Positions 32,347-38,243 of a stretch of 38,243 nt of DNA are shown in pieces (position 1 is the first letter of the stretch; every line of letters starts with the position of its first letter). The notes under the pieces are model-generated. The model was not told where the DNA came from. It did not search any database and worked only from the letters and a program-made list of their open reading frames with translations. Source of the stretch: a virus; the IMG/VR virus record IMGVR_UViG_3300010413_000087, positions 1 to 38,243 of that record. One strand, given 5' to 3'. The position numbers and the translations under genes are program-made.

Positions 32347-33463
32347 TCTGATATTTCTGGTCCTTGTGTTGCTGGCGGGAGGTATTGCCCCGCCCGAACC
32401 AGGCACGGAATGGGAGAGCAAACCGATGGCAAACCTAGTAGTGAACGGCACCTTTGACACCGACCTAAGTGATTGGACGACTGCTGGTGGTGTCCATCCA
32501 ACGTGGTCGAATGTATACGGGCACCTGGCCACTGGCAGTGCGGAGTTCTTGCCGGCCGGTGGCACCGGTAGTGAATTGACCCAACTGGTAGACATTGACG
32601 TGGCGGGGTGGTATCGACTGAGCTTCTGGCTACTGATGGTAAAGGACATAACCAACCCCCCTTTCTTTACGGCAGGTGCCTGGAACTGGCAGGTGATAAT
32701 CGATGATCCGCCGACGGAGGAAGACCAGTGGCGGAACTACGAGTACGAGATATACCTGCCAGCAATGACCGATATGGATCTAAAATTCATTGGTTACACA
32801 AACTACGACTACTATCTTGACGAAGTGGTCCTAGAGGTTGTGCCATCGACACCCAATACGTGCCAAGAACTGTGCTGGGAACTAGCAAAGCGACGGCGCG
32901 ATTTTGGTAGGTTGTTTCACCCCGAGGCAAGATACCAGGAGATCGTCAACCAAGTCATCGCCGAGGCACCCCGGTCTATGTGGCAGCGAGACGTGGATAC
33001 CAGTCTGACCACGGTGCTGCAGCAACGGCGCTACAGCATGGCGGCGATCACCGCTATCACCGAGACGCGCCAGGTGCGTCGGGTGTTCGTCGAGGATCCC
33101 GATGGGCACGACTATGAGATAGGCCGGTGGCGAGTGGAAAACGACCTGGGTACCCTGACGCTGGTACTCGACGAGGATCCACCCGCAGCCGACCGCGACC
33201 TCCTAATCGAGTACATCGCGCCACATGACACGCTGGACTGCACAGACGATACCGACACGACGACCCTGGACAGGGAGTGGTTGCTGGCCCGGGCCATGAC
33301 AGCGCTCCTTCTCGAAGCGGATCCGCAGCTGGAAGACCCCAAGTTGATCGCCGCAGACCTGCAGCGGTGGGATGCGATACGGCAGGCGAGGGAACAGGAG
33401 GTAGGTCTACGCCGACGGCCGCGACGGGCGCGGTCATTCGCAGGGGCTAGGTGGGTCAGATAA
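32336..33463 (+). CDS. Adaptor-like virion protein C with fused N-terminal CBM-like domain
   Basis: A 375-aa protein. Residues 1-30 include LIFLVLVLLAGGI, which looks membrane-like. An alternative start at ATG 32429 has GGGAG upstream and begins with the beta domain directly; I cannot decide between them. Residues about 33-160 look like a carbohydrate-binding jelly roll (NLVVNGTFDTDLSDWTTAGG, GWYRLSFWLLMV, YYLDEVVLEVV). After a Thr/Pro linker, residues about 175-360 resemble adaptors A and B (CQELCWELAKRRRDF, EAPRSMWQRDVD, LLIEYIAP, WLLARAMTALLLEADP). The tail end is basic. This is a fusion of a binding domain to an adaptor-type body. Confidence 0.6.
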   Translation: MATNLIFLVLVLLAGGIAPPEPGTEWESKPMANLVVNGTFDTDLSDWTTAGGVHPTWSNVYGHLATGSAEFLPAGGTGSELTQLVDIDVAGWYRLSFWLLMVKDITNPPFFTAGAWNWQVIIDDPPTEEDQWRNYEYEIYLPAMTDMDLKFIGYTNYDYYLDEVVLEVVPSTPNTCQELCWELAKRRRDFGRLFHPEARYQEIVNQVIAEAPRSMWQRDVDTSLTTVLQQRRYSMAAITAITETRQVRRVFVEDPDGHDYEIGRWRVENDLGTLTLVLDEDPPAADRDLLIEYIAPHDTLDCTDDTDTTTLDREWLLARAMTALLLEADPQLEDPKLIAADLQRWDAIRQAREQEVGLRRRPRRARSFAGARWVR

Positions 33464-35934
33464 TGATGCAGTGGGATGTCTACCTAAACGGGCTCGGATT
33501 CATGTTGGCGAAGACCCCAGACGGCCGGCTCCTGTCGGGTGCGATACGGGACCAGAGGTCTGATCCGTTCATGCGGTACGTCCAAGAGAATGAGCGGTGG
33601 AAGAGAGCGAGCTTTTACTTCGACCAGGGAGCCGGCGCAGGACGGGTGGACGGGTCACACCGCTATAGGCGGGGCTGGCGGATAGATAGCCGGGGTGGCA
33701 AGCTCATCCGTGCCCCCCAGGTCACGGTCCACCAGGCGGAGTCGGGCTTATTGGTGCGCTCGGAGCCTGATACCAACATCTACGACAGGGAACTATCCGA
33801 CCGTGTCGGTGCTGACAAGTGGGAGGGTATGGGGGTTTTGTTCACGGTGCCCAGCGGGAAGACGCAAATGCGTGGCGCTGCGGTGATGCTCAAGCGAGAA
33901 GCCGGGGTAGACTATGGTGCGGCAGCAAATGCCAACTTCGACCTGCGGCTTGATAGTGCAGGCACCCCGGGCGCTATCAAAGGCACTGTCGCGTTCCCGA
34001 TGAAGAGCCTGGAAAAAGACTGGCCGATTCTTACGGTGACCGACCCGTGGGAAGGGGAAGACTATCACTATCACTATCTCTATCTCACGGCAGCGGAGAC
34101 GGTCACCGCAGCGAGTGACTATTGGCTATGCATCCGCAATGACCAGTCGTATCGGTTGTACTGGGCGCAGAATGAGGACGATGCGACGGCGACGGTATCT
34201 GAGTACAATGGGTCCACCTGGGCTGCGGGGGTGGGCTCGAGCGACAGGCCATTTTATAAAATCAACTTTGTTGGTGACGTGGATGGTCCTGTCCGGTGCT
34301 TTTGTGAGTTTCGAGGCAGCGACAACGAGAAGCGGTTGTACGCAGCGGTAGGTACCAGTGTCATGTATTGGACTGCTGGTACCTCACGCTGGACTACCTC
34401 GATGAGCACGTTCACGTCCGACGTTCGGGCGTTGATTGTGTTCAACTCCAGGCTATTTGCGGGGCAGGGACCGGACAACGATATGTACTCGTCTACCGGA
34501 GCCACCGGTTCCACGGTTTGGTCAGCTGTCACGGGGCAGCAGGCGAGTGCGTTCGCTATCCATGACTCGCTTCTGTGGAAAGCGGACGGAGCCAGCGTCA
34601 ATGGCAGTAGCACAGGTACTGCATGGACTGGTGCCGCTGTGGACGTAGGCGACCCCGGTACACCGGTATCGGCTATGTGTTCGCACGGTGGGTCGTTGTT
34701 CGTGTTCAAGCAGGAGGGTGTCTTTGAACTGAGTTACCCAGATACGTACCCCTCCACTGGCACTCCGACGGCCAATCTGGTCATCGACCTGCACACCGAG
34801 ATGGTGGGGAGACGCTGGGCATTGGATTGGCACTCTGGGTTGTACTTCGCGGGCTACAATGGTGTGTACGAGTGGAAGAACGGGGTGCTGCGGGATATAT
34901 GGTCAGAACGATTGGATGATGACCTGCCAGAGGTCGCAGAGAAACCGGGGGTGTGGACTCGGCCGAACCGCACAGCACCGGTAAGCGGCACCGGCCCGAA
35001 GGGTGTCCCGCAATTCCGTGCCGCCTGCGGTACGACCAGGGGGTTGGTGGTCGCCTGCGATAGCCCGCACCGAACGCTGTCCGGTCTGTGGTGGTATGAC
35101 GGTCGTTGGTGGCATCCGCTGTGGCAAATACCCGACTATGAGATGGAGTACATCACCGCAGTAATTGTCCAGGCGTACGGAGCCGGCCGCGGGCGAGTAG
35201 TGTTCGCCAAGGGGCACGATATGGCATCCTTTGTGATGCCGACGTGGACAGTGGACAACACTGAAGACCCATACGCTGGATACGATACGGAGGATGGGCA
35301 GGTCGAGTTGCCCCTATTCGATGACGATCTCCCGCACATGATTAAGGACTTCCACGCAGTGGGTGTGAAGTTGCAGAATGCAAGTGTAGCTAACGGGACG
35401 GTAAAGGTGTACTATCTCCTCGACGCAGAGGACGCTACATCCGACGACCCCAGCGACTGGTCGTACTTGGGCCAGGTCACAACGAGTGGATACCAGGAAC
35501 TCGCATTCGGTAGCAATACCTGGGGTCGCACTATTCGGCTCTTGCTGGTCATGCAGGCAACCGGGACGACGTCGACGGTAGAGGTCGAGCACGTTGATTT
35601 GCTATTCCAGCCGCGACCGGACACGATTAAGCAGTATCAGGTCGTCATCCGAGCCGCCGAGAACCTGCCGCTACACGGAGGTGGGCATGATACACAATCA
35701 GCTGCAGATATTATCGGCAAGCTGCAAGGCCTGCTCGAGGTGGCGGAGCCCTTTGTCTTCATAGATGAGTTGGGAGCATCCCACACTGTCATGGCCCTCG
35801 GGGTGACGAAGCTGCCCAGCCGGCACATCCAGTCGGGCGGGGTTCGGCCGTCTATCGAGGCGCAGGTCGTAGTCACAATGCTGGATGTGGAAACCAGACA
35901 TGAGCAAGAGGGTGAGTGGCAATTGCCATCATGA
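33463..35934 (+). CDS. Tail hub/nozzle protein (beta-propeller-like)
   Basis: An 823-aa protein overlapping the previous stop (TAATG). It contains many short WD/propeller-like units, such as RLYAAVGTSVMYWTAGTSRW, SRLFAGQGPDNDMYSSTGA, SLLWKADGASVNGSSTGTAW and GLYFAGYNGVYEWKNGVLRD. A preceding Trp/Tyr-rich domain (DPWEGEDYHYHYLYL) and a C-terminal beta domain (TVKVYYLLDAEDATS, HVDLLFQPRPD) flank them. Length and gene order after the adaptors match the nozzle/hub of podoviruses (such as T7 gp12 or P22 gp10), which caps the portal channel. The functional name is by analogy. Confidence 0.7.
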   Translation: MMQWDVYLNGLGFMLAKTPDGRLLSGAIRDQRSDPFMRYVQENERWKRASFYFDQGAGAGRVDGSHRYRRGWRIDSRGGKLIRAPQVTVHQAESGLLVRSEPDTNIYDRELSDRVGADKWEGMGVLFTVPSGKTQMRGAAVMLKREAGVDYGAAANANFDLRLDSAGTPGAIKGTVAFPMKSLEKDWPILTVTDPWEGEDYHYHYLYLTAAETVTAASDYWLCIRNDQSYRLYWAQNEDDATATVSEYNGSTWAAGVGSSDRPFYKINFVGDVDGPVRCFCEFRGSDNEKRLYAAVGTSVMYWTAGTSRWTTSMSTFTSDVRALIVFNSRLFAGQGPDNDMYSSTGATGSTVWSAVTGQQASAFAIHDSLLWKADGASVNGSSTGTAWTGAAVDVGDPGTPVSAMCSHGGSLFVFKQEGVFELSYPDTYPSTGTPTANLVIDLHTEMVGRRWALDWHSGLYFAGYNGVYEWKNGVLRDIWSERLDDDLPEVAEKPGVWTRPNRTAPVSGTGPKGVPQFRAACGTTRGLVVACDSPHRTLSGLWWYDGRWWHPLWQIPDYEMEYITAVIVQAYGAGRGRVVFAKGHDMASFVMPTWTVDNTEDPYAGYDTEDGQVELPLFDDDLPHMIKDFHAVGVKLQNASVANGTVKVYYLLDAEDATSDDPSDWSYLGQVTTSGYQELAFGSNTWGRTIRLLLVMQATGTTSTVEVEHVDLLFQPRPDTIKQYQVVIRAAENLPLHGGGHDTQSAADIIGKLQGLLEVAEPFVFIDELGASHTVMALGVTKLPSRHIQSGGVRPSIEAQVVVTMLDVETRHEQEGEWQLPS

Positions 35935-36434
35935 AGGGTATACAAGGCCTACCGGGGATAGCGGACCTACCAGACCTCTTTGCGTTTGAAGAAGCGAGTT
36001 GGGACGAGATCCCAGCCTTTCGCCCGATAGCGACCCGTCCCCAAATACCCGGGCTGAGGGGAGATCCGCTGGAAGCTGCGGCGATGCAGGGGGTGGATGC
36101 CTCGCTACCCGAGCGAATTGTATGGAACTGGCTAGAGAGAGAGGGCCATCACTACGAGGCATCGTACAATTTGCTGGGTGGCCGGTTGATGATTGGTGGC
36201 GCGGTCGTAGACTTTATCGTTTACGACATGGCGGCGACCCCGGTGGCGTTGCGAGTCATGGGCGATTATTGGCATGGGCCGGGGTTCCCTGACCGGCAGG
36301 AGCGGGACGACGAGCAGGCCGGCTCCCTACGCCGGCTGGGCTATCAGGTCGTCGACCTGTGGGAGCATGACATCTACGAGGCAGTGGTGAAGAACCGGCT
36401 GACCGAGTATATAGAAGGGGAGGTGAGAGACTGA
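35916..36434 (+). CDS. Vsr/DUF559-like putative endonuclease
   Basis: A 172-aa protein. The GTG at 35916, with AGAGGGTGA upstream, is preferred over ATG 35931. Residues 62-152 follow the Vsr-like PD-(D/E)XK pattern: E66 in LPERIVWNWLEREGHHYE, GGRLMIGGAVVDF with D99, then VALRVMGDYWHG (W119-H120), and LGYQVVDLWEHDIYE (E150). The usual E/Q-x-K step after D99 is replaced by A-L-R, so catalysis may be weak or use other residues. Position between tail hub and a basic protein suggests entry with the DNA or DNA processing at packaging. Confidence 0.65.
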   Translation: MAIAIMKGIQGLPGIADLPDLFAFEEASWDEIPAFRPIATRPQIPGLRGDPLEAAAMQGVDASLPERIVWNWLEREGHHYEASYNLLGGRLMIGGAVVDFIVYDMAATPVALRVMGDYWHGPGFPDRQERDDEQAGSLRRLGYQVVDLWEHDIYEAVVKNRLTEYIEGEVRD

Positions 36435-36616
36435 TGGCGAAGAGAAAGACGACCCGAGGGTTCGAGGCGAACGCACGGAAGATAGCCAGGGCTCAAGGGG
36501 TCAGCCTCAAGCGGGCCCGAGCTATTCTGGCGGCTAGTACACGTCGGGCATCGCCGGCAGCAAAGAGACGCAACCCCCGTCTGAAACGTGTGAAGGGCGC
36601 TTCGAAGCGCAAGTAG
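36434..36616 (+). CDS. Small basic DNA-binding-like protein
   Basis: A 60-aa, highly basic protein coupled to the previous stop by TGATG. It has a helical segment (ANARKIARAQGVSLKRARAI) and then LAASTRRASPAAKRRNPRLK, ending KGASKRK. The motif ILA-x-S-x-RRASPAAK-x-NP is widespread in phages as a small unknown protein. Charge suggests DNA binding, perhaps condensing genome in the head or coating ejected DNA. It is the last late gene before a new promoter. Confidence 0.7.
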   Translation: MAKRKTTRGFEANARKIARAQGVSLKRARAILAASTRRASPAAKRRNPRLKRVKGASKRK

Positions 36617-36622
36617 CAAAAG

Positions 36623-36651
36623 TTGCGCTATCCTCGCACTTGTGGTATACT
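36623..36651 (+). promoter_or_regulatory. Sigma-70 promoter with extended -10 for the RHH gene
   Basis: TTGCGC (36623-36628), a 17-base spacer and TATACT (36646-36651), with TG one base ahead of the -10 (TGGTATACT). The first transcribed base should be near 36658, only about 20 bases before the RHH start codon. The promoter is likely active with host polymerase alone. Confidence 0.8.
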
Positions 36652-36680
36652 GGTGCCAGTTCTACAGGAGGTGCGATGGG

Positions 36681-36878
36681 ATGAAAAACGAAGCGGTTAA
36701 AAGATCGTTCAGCGTATACCCCTCTGACCTGCGGACACTAGAGTACGTTCGCCGGTATTTCTATCAATCTAGCACTAGCGCAGCCCTGCGCTACATTCTC
36801 AGAGACTGGCTCAGACAAAACGATATCTCCGACTATACCGTGGAGCAGGTGTTGACTGAGGACGCTTTGGGATCATAG
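36681..36878 (+). CDS. Ribbon-helix-helix DNA-binding protein 1
   Basis: A 65-aa protein, start ATG 36681 with AGGAGG upstream (an earlier ATG at 36676 meets a stop at once). Residues 7-45 fit the RHH fold: ribbon VKRSFSVY, first helix SDLRTLEYVRRYFY, turn QSSTS, second helix AALRYILRDWL. The ribbon should enter the DNA major groove as a dimer. Its gene follows a strong promoter, and operator-like dyads lie just downstream (36913-36928). It may repress the early/late control region at 8470-8538, which has the same dyad, but that is an inference. The acidic C-terminus may mediate partner contact. Confidence 0.78.
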   Translation: MKNEAVKRSFSVYPSDLRTLEYVRRYFYQSSTSAALRYILRDWLRQNDISDYTVEQVLTEDALGS

Positions 36879-37067
36879 GACAGGGATCCCGGTCGCTGGT
36901 CGCATGGTTCTAGTATCGTGGCTGATACGCGCATGCTGCACAAACAACTGAATAGACTGGGTGAGGCTATCATGCGACCAGCCATCGGGGTGTCTGAGCC
37001 GCATCCCGAGTGAGTCTCCTTTCTGCGGGGGGTAGGGGTAAGACCCTACCCCCCAAGGAGGATCCTT
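36879..37067. promoter_or_regulatory. Regulatory gap with operator dyad and long inverted repeat
   Basis: A 189-bp region without a convincing gene. GTATC-GTGGCT-GATACGCG (36913-36931) matches the dyad at 8523-8541 in half sites, spacing and the following GCG. A 12-bp inverted repeat, GCTGGTCGCATG (36895-36906) and CATGCGACCAGC (36971-36982), surrounds it and could form a loop or bring bound repressors together. A leftward frame of 43 codons (37004 to 36873) with AAAGGAG upstream is possible but not convincing. Confidence 0.6.
37027..37054 (+). other. GC-rich hairpin immediately before a ribosome binding site
   Basis: GGGGGGTAGGG-GTAAGA-CCCTACCCCCC is a perfect 11-bp stem with a 6-base loop. 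AAGGAGG starts right after it, and the ATG at 37068 follows. There is no T-run on either strand, so it is not a normal intrinsic terminator. It could protect the mRNA, act as a transcription pause or limit ribosome access. Confidence 0.6.
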
Positions 37068-37214
37068 ATGCTCGTGTTGGTTCTCTCTGCTAGTATCATA
37101 GTTGTTGTCTCGGTGCTGCTCGGCAGGTGGTTGCGCCGGCGGCAGGTGGGCTATCCCCAGGTGCTGGTATGGGATGTGGAGCGCCAGCGTTGGGTGGGAA
37201 AGGAGAAGTACTGA
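37068..37214 (+). CDS. Very small membrane protein
   Basis: A 48-aa protein with AAGGAGG upstream of its ATG; the stop overlaps the next start (TGATG). It has one N-terminal hydrophobic segment (MLVLVLSASIIVVVSVLLG), then a basic RWLRRRQ and a soluble tail with WDVERQRWVGKEKY. It is probably a membrane-anchored partner of the exported protein encoded directly after it, with the tail facing the cytoplasm by the positive-inside rule. A spanin-like or holin-like role cannot be excluded. Confidence 0.65.
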   Translation: MLVLVLSASIIVVVSVLLGRWLRRRQVGYPQVLVWDVERQRWVGKEKY

Positions 37215-37696
37215 TGCATGGCGTAGGCGTGTTTATCGTGTTGGCGAGTGCTGCGTCGGTGAGTGTCACGTACCAGGATCCCTGGCAGGTGCCGACGCAG
37301 GTGGACTTTCAGCAGGGCACTGCCACCTTTTATGCCCTCGGTGTGATGGAAAAGGTGGCCAGGTACCGGGGGTTCATCGACAGGGAATACCAGTATCCGG
37401 TCTGGCTCAAGGCCAAGGGGTACGAGGGTGCGGTGGCTGGCAATTCGGCTGGAGACTTGGGGCGCAAGGTCTGGATCTTGGGCCCGAAGGGGCTGGAGGG
37501 ACCGTTCTTGGTAATAGACTGCGCCCAGCAGGGTCACTATGGGGAGAGGGTTCGGCTGGGTCACATTGTGGAGGTCGACTACCAGACGGCGCTTCGCTGG
37601 GACATGCTCGGGGGACCGATGCCGGTGCGGGTGTATTGGGTGGATCCGACCGAGACGGTGGCCGATGCGCTTATCGGGACATACGTGGCGGAGTGA
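37214..37696 (+). CDS. Exported double-psi beta-barrel-like protein
   Basis: A 160-aa protein. Residues 1-17 (MHGVGVFIVLASAASVS) look like a weak signal peptide or anchor. Residues about 35-140 show the motif order of a double-psi beta-barrel, like rare lipoprotein A and expansin-related proteins: ATFYALGVMEKVARYRG, NSAGDLGRKVWILGPKG, GPFLVIDCAQQGHYGERVR and IVEVDYQTALRWDM, then VRVYWVDP. D102-C103 sits in the position of the catalytic Asp of this superfamily. I know similar proteins from Chloroflexota-like genomes by memory. A cell-wall hydrolysis or binding role, perhaps in lysis, is possible. No lysozyme/amidase motifs. Confidence 0.65.
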   Translation: MHGVGVFIVLASAASVSVTYQDPWQVPTQVDFQQGTATFYALGVMEKVARYRGFIDREYQYPVWLKAKGYEGAVAGNSAGDLGRKVWILGPKGLEGPFLVIDCAQQGHYGERVRLGHIVEVDYQTALRWDMLGGPMPVRVYWVDPTETVADALIGTYVAE

Positions 37697-37845
37697 CATG
37701 CGATTCGAGAACCAGTTGTAGTATGGTTCGCACAATAGGTATTGTCACAAGTAACCTTCGCGTAACCTGACGGATCCTGTCGGACAATCGACGTCGACGT
37801 CGATGGTGTCGGACAATTCTGGAAGGCGACAGAAAGGAGTAGCTC
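37697..37845. promoter_or_regulatory. Operator array upstream of the second RHH gene
   Basis: The 149-bp gap holds GTAACCT twice, at 37751 and 37762 (11 bp apart, one helical turn). TGTCGGACAAT occurs twice (37778-37788 and 37807-37817), flanking the perfect 18-bp palindrome ATCGACGTCGACGTCGAT (37787-37804). A weak promoter, TTGTAG (37716) with an 18-base spacer to TATTGT (37740), lies just upstream. AAAGGAG follows, before the ATG at 37846. This looks like an autoregulated operator of the RHH protein encoded next. Confidence 0.65.
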
Positions 37846-38019
37846 ATGCAGGACGTCAAAATCAGTGTGCGTCTTCCCAAGTGGCTAGTGGATGAACTGG
37901 ATAAACAAGCCAAGTCGCACAGATACTACCATCAGCGCTCCAGATCGTGGGTGGTCAGGAAAATCCTGGTGGAGTATGTCAAGGAGGTGGAGGCGGCTCG
38001 AGAGGAGTCAAGTGGCTAA
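37846..38019 (+). CDS. Ribbon-helix-helix DNA-binding protein 2 (CopG-like regulator)
   Basis: A 57-aa protein with AAAGGAG 8 bases before its ATG. Residues 3-43 fit the RHH fold: ribbon VKISVRLP, helix KWLVDELDKQAKSH, turn RYYHQRS, and second helix SWVVRKILVEYVKE. It ends with a charged tail overlapping the next gene by 8 bases. The upstream palindrome and direct repeats are its probable operators. It leads an operon that runs across the circular join to the replication initiator at 1379, so it may act like plasmid copy-number repressors of the CopG type. The control function is inferred. Confidence 0.78.
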   Translation: MQDVKISVRLPKWLVDELDKQAKSHRYYHQRSRSWVVRKILVEYVKEVEAAREESSG

Positions 38020-38243
38020 CGAGCCTTGCGTCCAGCTGACACTGAGCGAGATCCTGATCGGTTCATTTGTGGGTGTCATGCGGCACGTTCAAGATATGAA
38101 GCGAAAGTACGAGGATGCCCACGGGGGTGATGGCAACCTGAAGGACTGGCAGGTCGATTGCGAGGGAGCGCTGGGCGAAATGGCGTTGGCCAAGCATCTG
38201 GGGTTCTACTGGAGCGGCAATATAGGCAATGTCAAAGCTCCCG
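38012..38243 (+). CDS. Conserved phage hypothetical, possible PD-(D/E)XK-like (5' part, continues at base 1)
   Basis: This is the 5' part of a 163-aa protein that continues through the circular join to base 404. The start is GTG, preceded by AGAGGAG about five bases upstream, and it overlaps the stop of the preceding RHH gene by 8 bases, so the two genes are translationally coupled. The first residues are ANEPCVQLTLSEIL, followed by a basic helix. The window copy stops only because the contig ends. The function is discussed under the 3' part at 1-404. Confidence 0.85.
   Translation, partial: MANEPCVQLTLSEILIGSFVGVMRHVQDMKRKYEDAHGGDGNLKDWQVDCEGALGEMALAKHLGFYWSGNIGNVKAP
38100..38243. repeat. 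Right copy of exact terminal repeat (circular join)
   Basis: Exact duplicate of the first 144 bases of the window. Joining base 38,099 to base 1 restores one uninterrupted 163-codon gene that begins at 38,012 and ends at 404. The overlap is therefore best treated as assembly redundancy of a closed circle, not as a second copy of the gene. Confidence 0.95.

Noticed and set aside
36597-36610. Palindrome GCGCTTCGAAGCGC as a terminator of the late block
   Set aside because: It lies inside the end of the basic-protein gene and has no T-run after it, so a terminator call is not supported.
36873-37004. Leftward 43-codon gene
   Set aside because: The ribosome binding site is 11 bases away, there is no detectable promoter and the composition is not protein-like. 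It is kept only as a low-level observation.
1-38243. CRISPR array, tRNA genes, insertion sequences, integrase
   Set aside because: I saw no regular spaced repeats outside the fibre gene and operators, no cloverleaf-like sequence, no transposase and no recombinase motif. A tRNA or distant-homology search could still change this.

Overview
The window is almost certainly the complete genome of a double-stranded DNA tailed bacteriophage, or a phage-plasmid, assembled as a circle. The first 144 bases are repeated exactly as the last 144, so the unique circle is 38,099 bp and one gene runs across the ends. The recognisable genes are phage genes: terminase small and large subunits, portal, scaffold, HK97-type major capsid protein, adaptor-like proteins and a large tail hub or nozzle. 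I see no tape measure, tail-tube or sheath gene, while there is one giant (2688 aa) internal-virion-type protein, so a short-tailed, podovirus-like particle is the best reading. The DNA is GC-rich and ribosome binding sites are strong AAAGGAG or GGAGG types. Several proteins resemble, from memory only, families common in Chloroflexota and their phages; the host assignment is weak.

There are three transcription blocks. (1) A rightward block runs through the join from about 36,620 to 5,159: a ribbon-helix-helix (RHH) gene, two genes for exported or membrane proteins, a second RHH gene, a conserved phage protein with a possible nuclease-like pattern, small unknowns, a replication initiator (DnaA N-terminal-like domain plus winged helix), three palindromic iterons, then terminase. 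It ends at a strong convergent terminator (5182-5217). (2) A leftward block (8399 to 5233) has eight small genes of unknown function, four with Cys-pair zinc-ribbon motifs. (3) A rightward late block (8791 to 36,616) holds portal, two unknown virion genes, the giant protein, two small membrane proteins, scaffold, capsid, a glycosyltransferase, a sulfotransferase, fibre and lectin-like proteins, three adaptor-like proteins, tail hub, a Vsr-like endonuclease and a basic protein.

Blocks 2 and 3 diverge from a 391-bp control region with a near-consensus sigma-70 promoter to the right, an extended -10 promoter to the left and a set of GTATCAA operator-like repeats. The same dyad, GTATC-N6-GATACGCG, recurs behind the first RHH gene, which suggests one repressor acts at both places. 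The second RHH gene follows its own array of direct repeats and an 18-bp palindrome and heads the operon that carries the initiator, much like plasmid copy control.

The most notable content is the plasmid-like replication/control module, the giant multi-domain protein with a zinc-peptidase motif and a Cys-rich domain, the paired glycosyltransferase and sulfotransferase among the head genes, and the uncharacterised leftward operon. No integrase, DNA polymerase, helicase, canonical endolysin, tRNA or CRISPR array was recognised.
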